The position numbers were made by a program, and so were the translations under genes. From assembly GCA_947624365.1 (NCBI GenBank), contig CANQJY010000054.1, forward strand, positions 1 through 6,229: a DNA stretch of 6,229 nt, read 5' to 3'. The stretch comes from an uncultured Clostridia bacterium (lineage in GTDB: Bacteria > Bacillota > Clostridia > TANB77 > CAG-508). This document shows, one piece after another, positions 1-6,142 of this stretch (positions are counted from its first letter, which is position 1; every line of letters starts with the position of its first letter). A model generated the notes under the pieces. The model was not told the DNA's origin. It saw only the letters and a program-made list of their open reading frames with translations, and ran no database searches.

Positions 1-113
1 ACATCTGATTGCAACTCTTTTACGTCTTCTTTTAATTGTTTTACATCTAATTCAATAGTATCTATTTTAGCTAGATATGGTTGCAAATTTTGCCATAATT
101 CATCTATTGACAT
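1..113 (-). CDS. N-terminus of a small coiled-coil hypothetical protein (partial)
   Basis: The ATG lies at 113-111 and is preceded by a strong ribosome binding site at 121-130 (GAAAGGAGGG) seven bases upstream. The frame stays open to the window edge, giving 37 residues starting MSIDELWQNLQPYLAKI. After residue 18 the sequence is rich in Lys/Glu/Asp, with hydrophobic residues (I, L, V) at heptad-like spacing (TIELDVKQLKEDVKELQSDV), which suggests a helical coiled coil. No signal peptide, membrane segment or catalytic motif is visible in this piece. It lies downstream of valS on the same strand but is separated from it by about 240 non-coding bases that hold a hairpin and a candidate promoter, so it is probably its own transcription unit. 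I do not recognise the family. The reading frame is well supported by the start, the ribosome binding site and the absence of stops; the function is unknown. Confidence 0.72.
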   Translation of the reverse strand, partial: MSIDELWQNLQPYLAKIDTIELDVKQLKEDVKELQSD

Positions 114-183
114 ATGGTATCCCTCCTTTCTTTTATTTTATTTATATCTATAAATATTTTTCATTAATTTTTTAATAACGAAT

Positions 184-212
184 AAAATATAGTTTGATAT
201 AAATTTTGTAAA
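184..212 (-). promoter_or_regulatory. Candidate sigma-A-type promoter for the left-edge gene
   Basis: On the minus strand there is a TTTACA -35 box (212-207), a 17-base spacer and a TATTTT -10 box (189-184), about 70 bases upstream of the ATG at 113. The match is moderate and the surrounding DNA is almost pure A/T, where such boxes arise by chance, so this is tentative. Confidence 0.3.
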
Positions 213-261
213 TGAAATAAAATCTTGAACGAAACAAAATTTATCTATTTGTAAAAAATAT

Positions 262-312
262 AAAAACATAGATAAATTATGTTTGTATTCTAACATAATA
301 ATCTATGTTTTT
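262..312 (-). terminator. Long AT-rich hairpin behind valS, probable terminator
   Basis: The outer arms AAAAACATAGAT (262-273) and ATCTATGTTTTT (301-312) are perfect 12-base inverted repeats. Inside them ATTATGTT (276-283) pairs with AACATAAT (292-299) around an 8-base loop, giving about 20 pairs with a small asymmetric bulge. On the minus strand it starts 44 bases after the valS stop and is followed by a U-rich tail, as in a terminator. The arms themselves give runs of T on either strand, so it could act in both directions. It is unusual in being nearly free of G/C. AATTTATCTA (238-247) is also a perfect inverted repeat of TAGATAAATT (269-278), so a competing fold exists. Confidence 0.55.
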
Positions 313-355
313 CAAGTACTTTCTTAAAAAAATTACAAAATTTTCGCACTAATAG

Positions 356-2734
356 TTATTGTTTATTTTCTTCTAAATCTAACTCAATATTATAAACCTC
401 ATAATCCTTATCAACAATTTTACAATCTAGATTTTGTATAAATAAAGTAGCTTTAAAATCTTTTATTGATTTATCAATAGCATCTTTAAGCTCTTTACTA
501 ACTCCTATTGATAAATTCTTTATTGGTGTTTTTAATGAAACATTGTTATTAGTTTTTGCACCTCTAGATTGGCTTATAATTTCAATTATTTGATTACCTA
601 ATTCAATCTCTTTATTAAAATTATAATTTAATTTTTCTATTTCTGTTGTATGAATAGAAGCATTATTATGGTATAATTCTTGAAATATTTCTTCTGTTAT
701 AAATGGGAAATATATACTAAAATCTTGTAATAGTTTATATAATAATATATAAACTGTCTTTTGTCCACTATATCTTGGTTCATCTCCAAATTCTTCAGGT
801 CTGTATAATCTATGTTTTACTATTTCTATATAATTATCACAAAATTCCCAGAAGAATTTTTCTAAAATATTTAATGCTAATCCAACTTCATATTCATCTA
901 AGTAATTAATAAATTGTTGTTCCATTTCTTGGAAACGTCCTAATATCCATTTATCTATATATTCAAAATTTTCAAATTCTTTATCTTTATAATCTGATAA
1001 ATGCATTTCTATAAATTTAGATACATTCCATATTTTATTGATTAATTTTTTACCACGCAATAAAGTTTCTTCACTAAATACAATATCTGTTCCTAGTCTT
1101 CCTGTTCCTGCCCAATATCTAATAACATCAGCTGAATATTGATTTATCAAATCTATTGGCTCATGTTTACTATTTCCTTTACTTTTACTGATTTTTTCTC
1201 CTTTTCCTGCCATTACAAATCCTGAAATCATAACATTATCCCATGGTCTTTGTCCAAAATGATAAAAACTTTTAACTATAGTATAAAAATCCCATGTTCT
1301 AATAATTTCACTAGCATTCGTCCTTAAACTCATTGGCTTTAAAATATCTTCAAAATTTTCTTTTTCTCCATATCTCATATTTATAAGCGGAGTAATTGAT
1401 GAAGTAGCCCACGTATCCATTATATCAGTATCAGGAACAAACTCTTTGCAACTACAGTTTGGACATTTTTCTATTTTTGGTTTATCTACTAATGGATTTA
1501 TTGGCAAATCCTCTTTTCTAGCAAATATAGGTTCTCCACAATCTTTACAATACCAAACTGGAAATGGAACGCCAAAATATCTTTGTCTTGAAATACACCA
1601 ATCCCACGCTATATTATTTACCCATTCATCATACCTTACATGCATATGTGCAGGATGCCATTTTATTTCATTTCCTATTTTTATAAAATCTTCTTTATGG
1701 TTCATAATATCTATAAACCATTGTTTTATTACTGAATATTCAACTTCAGTTCCGCACCTTTCATGTGTTTGTACTTCATGCTCTAATTCTTCTATTTTAA
1801 CTACATATCCACCTTCTTGTAAATCTTCAATAATTTTTTTTCTGGCTTCCTTTATTTTTAGTCCTCCATATTTAGGAACTGCTCCATCTATCTTACCATC
1901 TGTAGTAAATATGTATTTAAGTGGTAATTTATATTTTTTCCACCATTCAATATCAGTTTGATCACCAAAAGTACAACACATAACTACTCCTGTACCTTTG
2001 TCAATAGCAACCTTTTCATCTGACATTATTGGAACTTCAACATCAATTACTGGAATATGTGCAGTTTTTCCTATTAAATGTTTACGTTTTTCATCTTCTG
2101 GATTTACAAATACACAAACTATTGCTGGTAATAATTCAGGTCTTGTTGTTGCTATTGTAAATTCTTCATTATCCTCTACAGTCTTGAAGTTAATATAATT
2201 AAATGTAGTTTTTATTGTTTTTGTTTCCAATTCTGCTTGAGCAATTGAAGTTCTACATTCATTACACCATAATGCAGGGCTTTCCTTATGATAACAATGT
2301 CCTTTTGATACTAAATCCAAAAATGATGTCTGACTAATTTTAATAGTAGATGGATTTACTGTTTTGTAATGTATATCCCAATCAGTACTTACACCCATTT
2401 TACTAAATAAATTTGAAAATTCTTCTCTACCTATTTCATGTGCTCTTTTACCTTGTTCTTTTTCTACTAATCTTTCACTAGGTAGTCCATTATCATCAAA
2501 TCCAAATGGATAGAAAATATTATATCCTCTTAATCTTTTATATCTTGCTAACATTTCTGTTTGAGTATATGAAAAAATATGTCCTATATGTATTTTTCCA
2601 TTAACTGTAGGAGGTGGTGTATCTATTGAATATACTTTTCTATTATTTCGTTTAAACTCATATATTTTATTGTCCCTCCAATAATTTAACCATTTTTCTT
2701 CTTTTTCACTTGCATTATATTTTTTGTCTAACAT
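356..2734 (-). CDS. valS: Valyl-tRNA synthetase (archaeal-like short form)
   Basis: Class I cytoplasmic enzyme that charges tRNA-Val with valine using ATP, with editing of mischarged threonine. The 792-residue product shows the ATP-binding HIGH motif at residues 49-52 and the KMSKS-type motif as KISKS at 514-518. The inserted editing domain carries TTRPE at 196-200 and a GTGVVMCCTFGDQTD stretch at about 247-261. Cysteine pairs at 157/160, 396/399 and 424/427 look like zinc knuckles. The tRNA-binding helical domain follows after about residue 560. The protein ends without the long C-terminal coiled coil of typical bacterial ValRS (about 880 residues), and with its CCTFGDQTD sequence it resembles the archaeal-like type found in some bacteria. 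The ATG at 2734 has a GAGGGG ribosome binding site at 2748-2743. The gene follows pfk by 35 bases and is probably co-transcribed with it. There is no room for a T-box leader. The frame is intact and contains no CGG codon. Confidence 0.96.
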   Translation of the reverse strand: MLDKKYNASEKEEKWLNYWRDNKIYEFKRNNRKVYSIDTPPPTVNGKIHIGHIFSYTQTEMLARYKRLRGYNIFYPFGFDDNGLPSERLVEKEQGKRAHEIGREEFSNLFSKMGVSTDWDIHYKTVNPSTIKISQTSFLDLVSKGHCYHKESPALWCNECRTSIAQAELETKTIKTTFNYINFKTVEDNEEFTIATTRPELLPAIVCVFVNPEDEKRKHLIGKTAHIPVIDVEVPIMSDEKVAIDKGTGVVMCCTFGDQTDIEWWKKYKLPLKYIFTTDGKIDGAVPKYGGLKIKEARKKIIEDLQEGGYVVKIEELEHEVQTHERCGTEVEYSVIKQWFIDIMNHKEDFIKIGNEIKWHPAHMHVRYDEWVNNIAWDWCISRQRYFGVPFPVWYCKDCGEPIFARKEDLPINPLVDKPKIEKCPNCSCKEFVPDTDIMDTWATSSITPLINMRYGEKENFEDILKPMSLRTNASEIIRTWDFYTIVKSFYHFGQRPWDNVMISGFVMAGKGEKISKSKGNSKHEPIDLINQYSADVIRYWAGTGRLGTDIVFSEETLLRGKKLINKIWNVSKFIEMHLSDYKDKEFENFEYIDKWILGRFQEMEQQFINYLDEYEVGLALNILEKFFWEFCDNYIEIVKHRLYRPEEFGDEPRYSGQKTVYILLYKLLQDFSIYFPFITEEIFQELYHNNASIHTTEIEKLNYNFNKEIELGNQIIEIISQSRGAKTNNNVSLKTPIKNLSIGVSKELKDAIDKSIKDFKATLFIQNLDCKIVDKDYEVYNIELDLEENKQ

Positions 2735-2769
2735 TTTATAATCCCCTCTCTATTTATACGATATATTTA

Positions 2770-3916
2770 TTAGTCTCCTAAATTTATTCCGACACTCCTA
2801 GCTGTTTTTATTAAATCATTATCCATTGATACTTTTCTAATATTGCTTTCAGCAGTGTTTCCTGATACTGCTCCAATTTCTTTATTATTACCTACAACAT
2901 CTTCTAAACTAACATCATCTAATTTACCATCTTTGATTACTGCTAATCTACCAAATTTTCCTTCTAATGCTAATTGCATTGCTTTTGTTCCATATTTTGT
3001 AGAAAGAACTCTATCGAAAGCTGTGGGTGTGCCACCTCTTTGCATATAACCTAATGTTGTATTTCTTGCTTCTAATCCTGTTAATTCTTCTAATTGTTTT
3101 GCAATAACTTCTCCTATTCCGCCTAATTTTGTATTATCAACACCTTTACCATTATCTCTCATTCCTCGAATAACCATTTCTCCACCTTTTGGTTTTGCAC
3201 CTTCTGAAACAACAACAATACTAAAATTCTTTCCTCTTAATTGCCTATTTTTTATCTTCTTTGCGACACTTTCAATATCATATGGAATTTCCGGAATTAA
3301 AGCGACATCTGCTCCACCTGCAATTGCTGATTCTAAAGCTATCCATCCTGCATATCTTCCCATAACTTCTAATACCATAATACGGTGATGAGTTTCTCCT
3401 GTTGTATGCAATCTGTCAATTGCTTCCATAGCAACAGAGACAGCTGTATTATATCCAAATGTAATTTCTGTACAAGCAACGTCATTATCGATTGTTTTTG
3501 GTACACCTATTACATTAACTCCTTTTGTTGATAAATCTCTTGCTGATTTTTGAGTTCCATCTCCACCTAATGTAAAAATACAATCAAATCCGTCTTCTTG
3601 TATATTTTTTATACAAATGTCTGATACATCTTTATATTCTACTTCTCCATTTTCGTTTGTGAATTTATAATTAAAAACATTAGCATTTGTAGATGATCCA
3701 ATAATTGATCCGACCTTTAGGCAATATTCCTTCTGCATTTCCTTCTTCAGCTGTAGTAAGTTTTATATATTCATTTTTAAATAATCCTCTATATCCTTCA
3801 ATAAACCCATATGCTTCTACGCCATTATTTTCTGCCGTTTTTACAATTCCTCTTATTACAGCATTAAAACCTGCAACATCTCCTCCATTTGCTAATATAG
3901 CTACCTTTTTTACCAT
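2770..3916 (-). CDS. pfkA: 6-phosphofructokinase, group III-like, read through a +1 frame change at CGGA
   Basis: Catalyses phosphorylation of fructose 6-phosphate to fructose 1,6-bisphosphate in glycolysis. Frame one (3916-3713, 68 residues) starts MVKKVAILANGGDVAGFNAV, with the GGDxxG nucleotide loop at 11-16, and runs to ILPKG. It then meets CGG and would stop at 3680 after only 78 residues. Skipping the C at 3712 continues in the second frame (3711-2770, 313 residues) as GSIIGSS, rebuilding the ILPKGGSIIGSS stretch expected for the family and giving 381 residues. In the merged protein GGDGT lies at 117-121, the catalytic PKTIDND at 139-145, MGR at 185-187, EGAKP at 238-242 and QRGG at 292-295. 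The Gly in GGDGT suggests ATP as donor, although the Lys of PKTIDND is also seen in PPi-using relatives. The ribosome binding site GGGAGGA (3929-3923) supports the start. All motifs are intact, so this reads as a working enzyme rather than a decayed gene. Confidence 0.9.
3709..3712 (-). other. CGGA +1 recoding site in pfk
   Basis: The minus strand reads CCT AAA GGT C GGA TCA ATT ATT. In the starting frame GGT is followed by CGG, and a stop comes ten codons after it (TAA at 3682-3680). Skipping C3712 gives GGT GGA TCA, that is Gly-Gly-Ser, in the place where group III phosphofructokinases carry a Gly-Gly-Thr/Ser. A -2 shift would put an Arg between the two glycines and fits worse. The skip is seen from homology; the mechanism is inferred. 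Confidence 0.85.
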
Positions 3917-3922
3917 GGGTAT

Positions 3923-3929
3923 TCCTCCC
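3923..3929 (-). promoter_or_regulatory. Ribosome binding site of pfk
   Basis: GGGAGGA on the minus strand, six bases before the ATG at 3916-3914. This strong site shows that the short upstream reading frame is the true pfk start and is actively translated. The larger downstream frame, whose first ATG is at 3738, has no comparable site. Confidence 0.8.
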
Positions 3930-3951
3930 TCATATTATTTTCTTCCCTTAT

Positions 3952-3979
3952 ATTATACCAATTTTTTGAAAAATTACAA
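3952..3979 (-). promoter_or_regulatory. Extended -10 promoter of the pfk-valS operon
   Basis: On the minus strand there is TTGTAA (3979-3974), a 16-base spacer ending TGG, and a perfect TATAAT (3957-3952). The TGGTATAAT string is an extended -10 element. It lies about 35 bases upstream of the pfk ATG. No operator or riboswitch-like structure is visible in the short leader. Confidence 0.7.
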
Positions 3980-3999
3980 CATTTTAGCAAAAGTTTTAT

Positions 4000-4028
4000 T
4001 TGATTTTTTCATAAAGTCATTGTAAAAT
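4000..4028 (+). promoter_or_regulatory. Candidate promoter of the pseudouridine synthase gene
   Basis: TTGATT (4000-4005), a 17-base spacer and TAAAAT (4023-4028). If used, transcription would begin near 4035, giving a very short leader before the ATG at 4045 and excluding the upstream ATGs at 4027 and 4033 as starts. It is divergent from, and within 25 bases of, the pfk promoter. Moderate match in AT-rich DNA. Confidence 0.4.
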
Positions 4029-4044
4029 GGGTATGGTGAAAAAT

Positions 4045-4906
4045 ATGGAAATAAAATATACAGTAGATACGCCTGTTCGCATTCATGATATTTTGCAAAA
4101 AAATCTTAATATTTCTAATCGATTATTGACATTTCTAATAAAAAATAATTTGATTTTATGTAATAATTCTGTATGTGATACTCGTAATTATGCAGAAACT
4201 GGAGATGTCATTACTATTATTTTAGGATATGATGAGAATAATTCTAACATTATTCCAACTAAAATGAATTTAGATATTTTATATGAAGATAATTGGATGT
4301 TAGTTGTAAATAAACCTTCTGGAATTGCAGTTCACCCTTCCATTTTACATTATTCTAATTCGCTTTCTAATGGTATCCGTTACTATTTTGATCAAATAAA
4401 TCTACATAAAAAAATGAGACCTGTAAATCGTTTGGATTTACATACTTCTGGTATTATTGTTTTTGCTAAATGCTCATACATCCATGAACAACTTTCTATG
4501 CAAATGCAAGCTGGTACTTTTATAAAATATTATTATGCCATGGTTCATGGATTTTTAGAAAATTCTCAAGGTGTAATTGATTTGCCAATAAGTAGGAAAG
4601 CAAATAGCATTATTGAAAGATGTGTAGACTTAGAACATGGACAAAAATCAATAACAGAATATACTGTTATCAATTATTTAAAAGATAAAAATTGTACTTT
4701 AGTAAAATGTAAATTATTAACTGGTAGAACACATCAAATTCGTGTACATTTTTCAAACATTGGACATCCTTTAGTTGGTGATAGTTTATATGGAAATGAT
4801 TTGTCTGATTTTCGGACAAATGTTACATTGTTCTTCGTTAGATTTTATTCATCCAGTTACAAATAAAAAATTACATTTTGAAAATATACCAAAATGGGCG
4901 GAATAA
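4045..4906 (+). CDS. RluA/RluD-family pseudouridine synthase, read through a +1 frame change at CGGA
   Basis: Converts uridine to pseudouridine in rRNA or tRNA. Numbering from the first in-frame ATG (4027), an S4-like RNA-binding region spans about 16-65. NKPSGIAVHPS follows at 95-105, the catalytic Asp is in NRLDLHTSG (D137), and LLTGRTHQIRVHF starts at 230. The first frame meets CGG at 4813 and stops at 4866 with an unrelated 17-residue tail. Skipping C4813 gives GQMLHCSSLDFIHP and a further 16 residues ending KWAE, with TAA at 4904-4906. This is the usual conserved C-terminus of the family (LHA...L.F.HP). The product is 286 residues from 4045 or 292 from 4027. I prefer 4045 because a GGTGA site lies at 4035-4039 and a candidate -10 box overlaps 4027. 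The target uridine cannot be told from the sequence. The His usual in HRLD is Asn here. Confidence 0.88.
4813..4816 (+). other. CGGA +1 recoding site in the pseudouridine synthase gene
   Basis: The sequence reads GAT TTT C GGA CAA ATG TTA CAT. Frame one gives CGG ACA AAT and an unrelated tail ending at 4866. Skipping C4813 gives Gly-Gln-Met-Leu-His, matching the family's QxLHA region and leading into LDFIHP. The site also lies at the loop edge of a perfect 7-base inverted repeat, ATTTGTC (4799-4805) and GACAAAT (4815-4821). The other two sites show no equivalent clean hairpin. Confidence 0.85.
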
Positions 4907-4921
4907 TATATCCCGCCTATT
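4893..4921. terminator. Hairpin between convergent genes, candidate bidirectional terminator
   Basis: AATGGGCGG (4893-4901) pairs with CCGCCTATT (4913-4921), with one G-U pair and an 11-base loop. It is the most G/C-rich structure in the window and sits exactly where the pseudouridine synthase (stop 4904-4906, in the loop) meets the DUF4116-like gene (stop 4922-4920). T-runs follow on both sides but are short or displaced: ATTTT on the minus side and AATTTTT about 8 bases beyond on the plus side. Confidence 0.5.
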
Positions 4922-5439
4922 ATTGTGCTAAATTTTTCAGTTCTTCATCTTGCTTTAATTCCTGTGTTATAAAATGATATGCTCTTTTATCTTGGCTAAT
5001 TGCTATTTTTGCAATTTCTTTATTATTTCGTAATCTATAACTCGCATATTTTATAATAATGCCTTTATTGCTAACTGCAGCTTTAACTATCTCTTCATCA
5101 TCTCTTAAATTTTCACTTGCATAATACAATGTTTGCCCATATTCTTTTACACTTGCCATTATTACTTCTTTATCTCCTTTTAATCTTTCTGAAGCATAGT
5201 AAGCTGTCCAAGGTGCTACATTAATAGATTGTAAAACTATATTTTTATTATCTTTTAATCTATCACTTGCAAATTCTAAAGCTTCTCCATCCTGATTAAT
5301 CGCTATTCCGTACAACTTCCTCATCATCTTGCAATTCAGGGCTGGCAAATTCTAAAAGTTTTCCTTGCTTTGCAACCTGTTTCAATATGTATTCTTTGTT
5401 ATTGGCATTTTTTTTAATTTCTTCTATTTCTTTTTCCAT
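4920..5439 (-). CDS. DUF4116-like repeat protein, read through a +1 frame change at CGGA
   Basis: The ATG at 5439-5437 follows the trmB stop by two bases and has an AAGGAG ribosome binding site (5454-5449) inside the end of trmB. The first frame encodes 43 residues (MEKEIEEIKKNA... to DDEEVV). It then meets CGG and stops at 5298-5296, giving only 47 residues. Skipping C5310 continues as GIAINQDGEALEFAS for 129 more residues, 172 in total. The protein is built from six tandem 25-residue units with a (K/E)E-x-hydrophobic start, a central YAS/FAS and a following L-(K/R/Q)-(D/N) end, plus a partial seventh. This resembles DUF4116 repeats, whose function is unknown. No signal peptide or membrane segment is seen. 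The tight coupling to trmB suggests co-expression. A start at the ATG at 5348 would lose the first repeat and would have no ribosome binding site of similar quality. Confidence 0.85.
5307..5310 (-). other. CGGA +1 recoding site in the DUF4116-like gene
   Basis: The minus strand reads GAA GTT GTA C GGA ATA GCG ATT. The starting frame gives CGG AAT AGC GAT TAA. Skipping C5310 gives Val-Gly-Ile-Ala-Ile and keeps repeat unit two at exactly 25 residues, like all the other full units. This internal ruler shows that CGGA counts as one residue, without needing outside homologues. Confidence 0.87.
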
Positions 5440-5441
5440 TT

Positions 5442-6107
5442 TTATATTCTCCTTTTTGCTATTAATGCCTTGATTAAAATTCCTTGTTCTTTAAACATTT
5501 TTTCATGTTCTGTTTCTATGTTTTTACCAAAAATATCTTTATTTTGCAAATCTGTTGTTTTCGCATATATTTCAAATCCGCATTCTTCCAGATAATTTTG
5601 CGTTGTAAAAAATAAATCATTATCATCTGTTTTAAAGTATATTTCACCATTTGGAGCTAAAAAAGTTTTATATTTTTCTAATTGCCTTGAATGTGTTAAT
5701 CTTTTCTTATGGTGTTTTCCTCTTGGCCATGGATTACAAAAATTTATGTAAATTCTCTGAATATTATCATTTTTATCTAAAATCATTGGAATTCTTTCAA
5801 TGTCAAATCTTGTAAGTACAATATTGCTCGTTTCTATTTTTTTTTCTAAATAAGCACTTTCTATATTTCTTTTTGCTAAACCTAGCATAGCATCAACTAA
5901 ATCAATTGCAATATAATTTGTTTGTAAATTTTCTGATGCAAGTTGTGAAATGAATTGCCCTTTTCCACATCCTAATTCTAGATGAATTGGATTATTTGGA
6001 TTTTTAAAAAATTCCTTCCATTTTCCTTTTCGTTCTTCTGGTGTATCTATATAAAATGTAGATTGTAATAATTCTGGTCTTGCCCATTTTTTGTATCTTA
6101 TTCTCAT
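5442..6107 (-). CDS. trmB: tRNA (guanine-N7-)-methyltransferase
   Basis: S-adenosylmethionine-dependent enzyme that makes 7-methylguanosine at position 46 of tRNA variable loops. The 221-residue product starts MRIRYKKWARPEL, the typical TrmB opening. The SAM-binding motif ELGCGKG is at 44-50, the second strand acidic motif AIDL at 67-70, NPWPRGKHHKKRLTH at 125-139 (the family's PWP-x-(R/K)H-x-(K/R)R signature), and TEHEKMF near the C-terminus at 199-205. Asn stands where many homologues have Asp before PWP. The frame is intact and has no in-frame CGG; GGA after TGC (Glu-Cys-Gly at 175-177) is read normally. An AAAGGA site (6126-6121) lies a rather long 13 bases before the ATG. The gene follows rnpB closely and its last codons contain the ribosome binding site of the next gene. 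Confidence 0.95.
   Translation of the reverse strand: MRIRYKKWARPELLQSTFYIDTPEERKGKWKEFFKNPNNPIHLELGCGKGQFISQLASENLQTNYIAIDLVDAMLGLAKRNIESAYLEKKIETSNIVLTRFDIERIPMILDKNDNIQRIYINFCNPWPRGKHHKKRLTHSRQLEKYKTFLAPNGEIYFKTDDNDLFFTTQNYLEECGFEIYAKTTDLQNKDIFGKNIETEHEKMFKEQGILIKALIAKRRI
5449..5454 (-). promoter_or_regulatory. Ribosome binding site of the DUF4116-like gene, inside trmB
   Basis: AAGGAG on the minus strand, formed by the penultimate Arg codons (AGG AGA) and preceding Lys of trmB, nine bases before the ATG at 5439. It decides the start of the downstream gene and implies translational coupling. It also shows that the short 47-codon first frame is a genuine translation start, which is needed for the frameshift interpretation. 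Confidence 0.75.
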
Positions 6108-6142
6108 TATGACTGATTAATCCTTTCTTATATATAAAAAAA

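Noticed and set aside
1446..2198. Plus-strand open frames opposite valS (1446-1961 and 1998-2198)
   Set aside because: They are antisense shadows of a well-supported synthetase gene, with low-complexity translations and no ribosome binding sites.
2735..2769. T-box riboswitch ahead of valS
   Set aside because: The gap to pfk is only 35 bases and contains just a ribosome binding site, far too short for a T-box leader.
3680..3738. Two separate phosphofructokinase subunit genes overlapping by 59 bases
   Set aside because: The first residues of the second frame (MQKEYCLKV) have no family match and no ribosome binding site, whereas direct joining at CGGA restores the conserved sequence exactly.
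3705..4025. Plus-strand open frame opposite the pfk start and promoter
   Set aside because: It is antisense to conserved pfk sequence and runs through the pfk promoter. Its translation has no recognisable motif.
3709..5310. Three independent sequencing or assembly errors, or three pseudogenes
   Set aside because: The extra base is C before GGA every time, not in a homopolymer, and these are the only in-frame CGG codons seen. Outside these sites the genes are fully conserved. Raw reads would still be the proper test.
3709..5310. Simple reassignment of CGG to another amino acid
   Set aside because: A sense reassignment keeps the reading frame. Here the frame itself changes at each CGG, and the 25-residue repeats require four bases for one residue.
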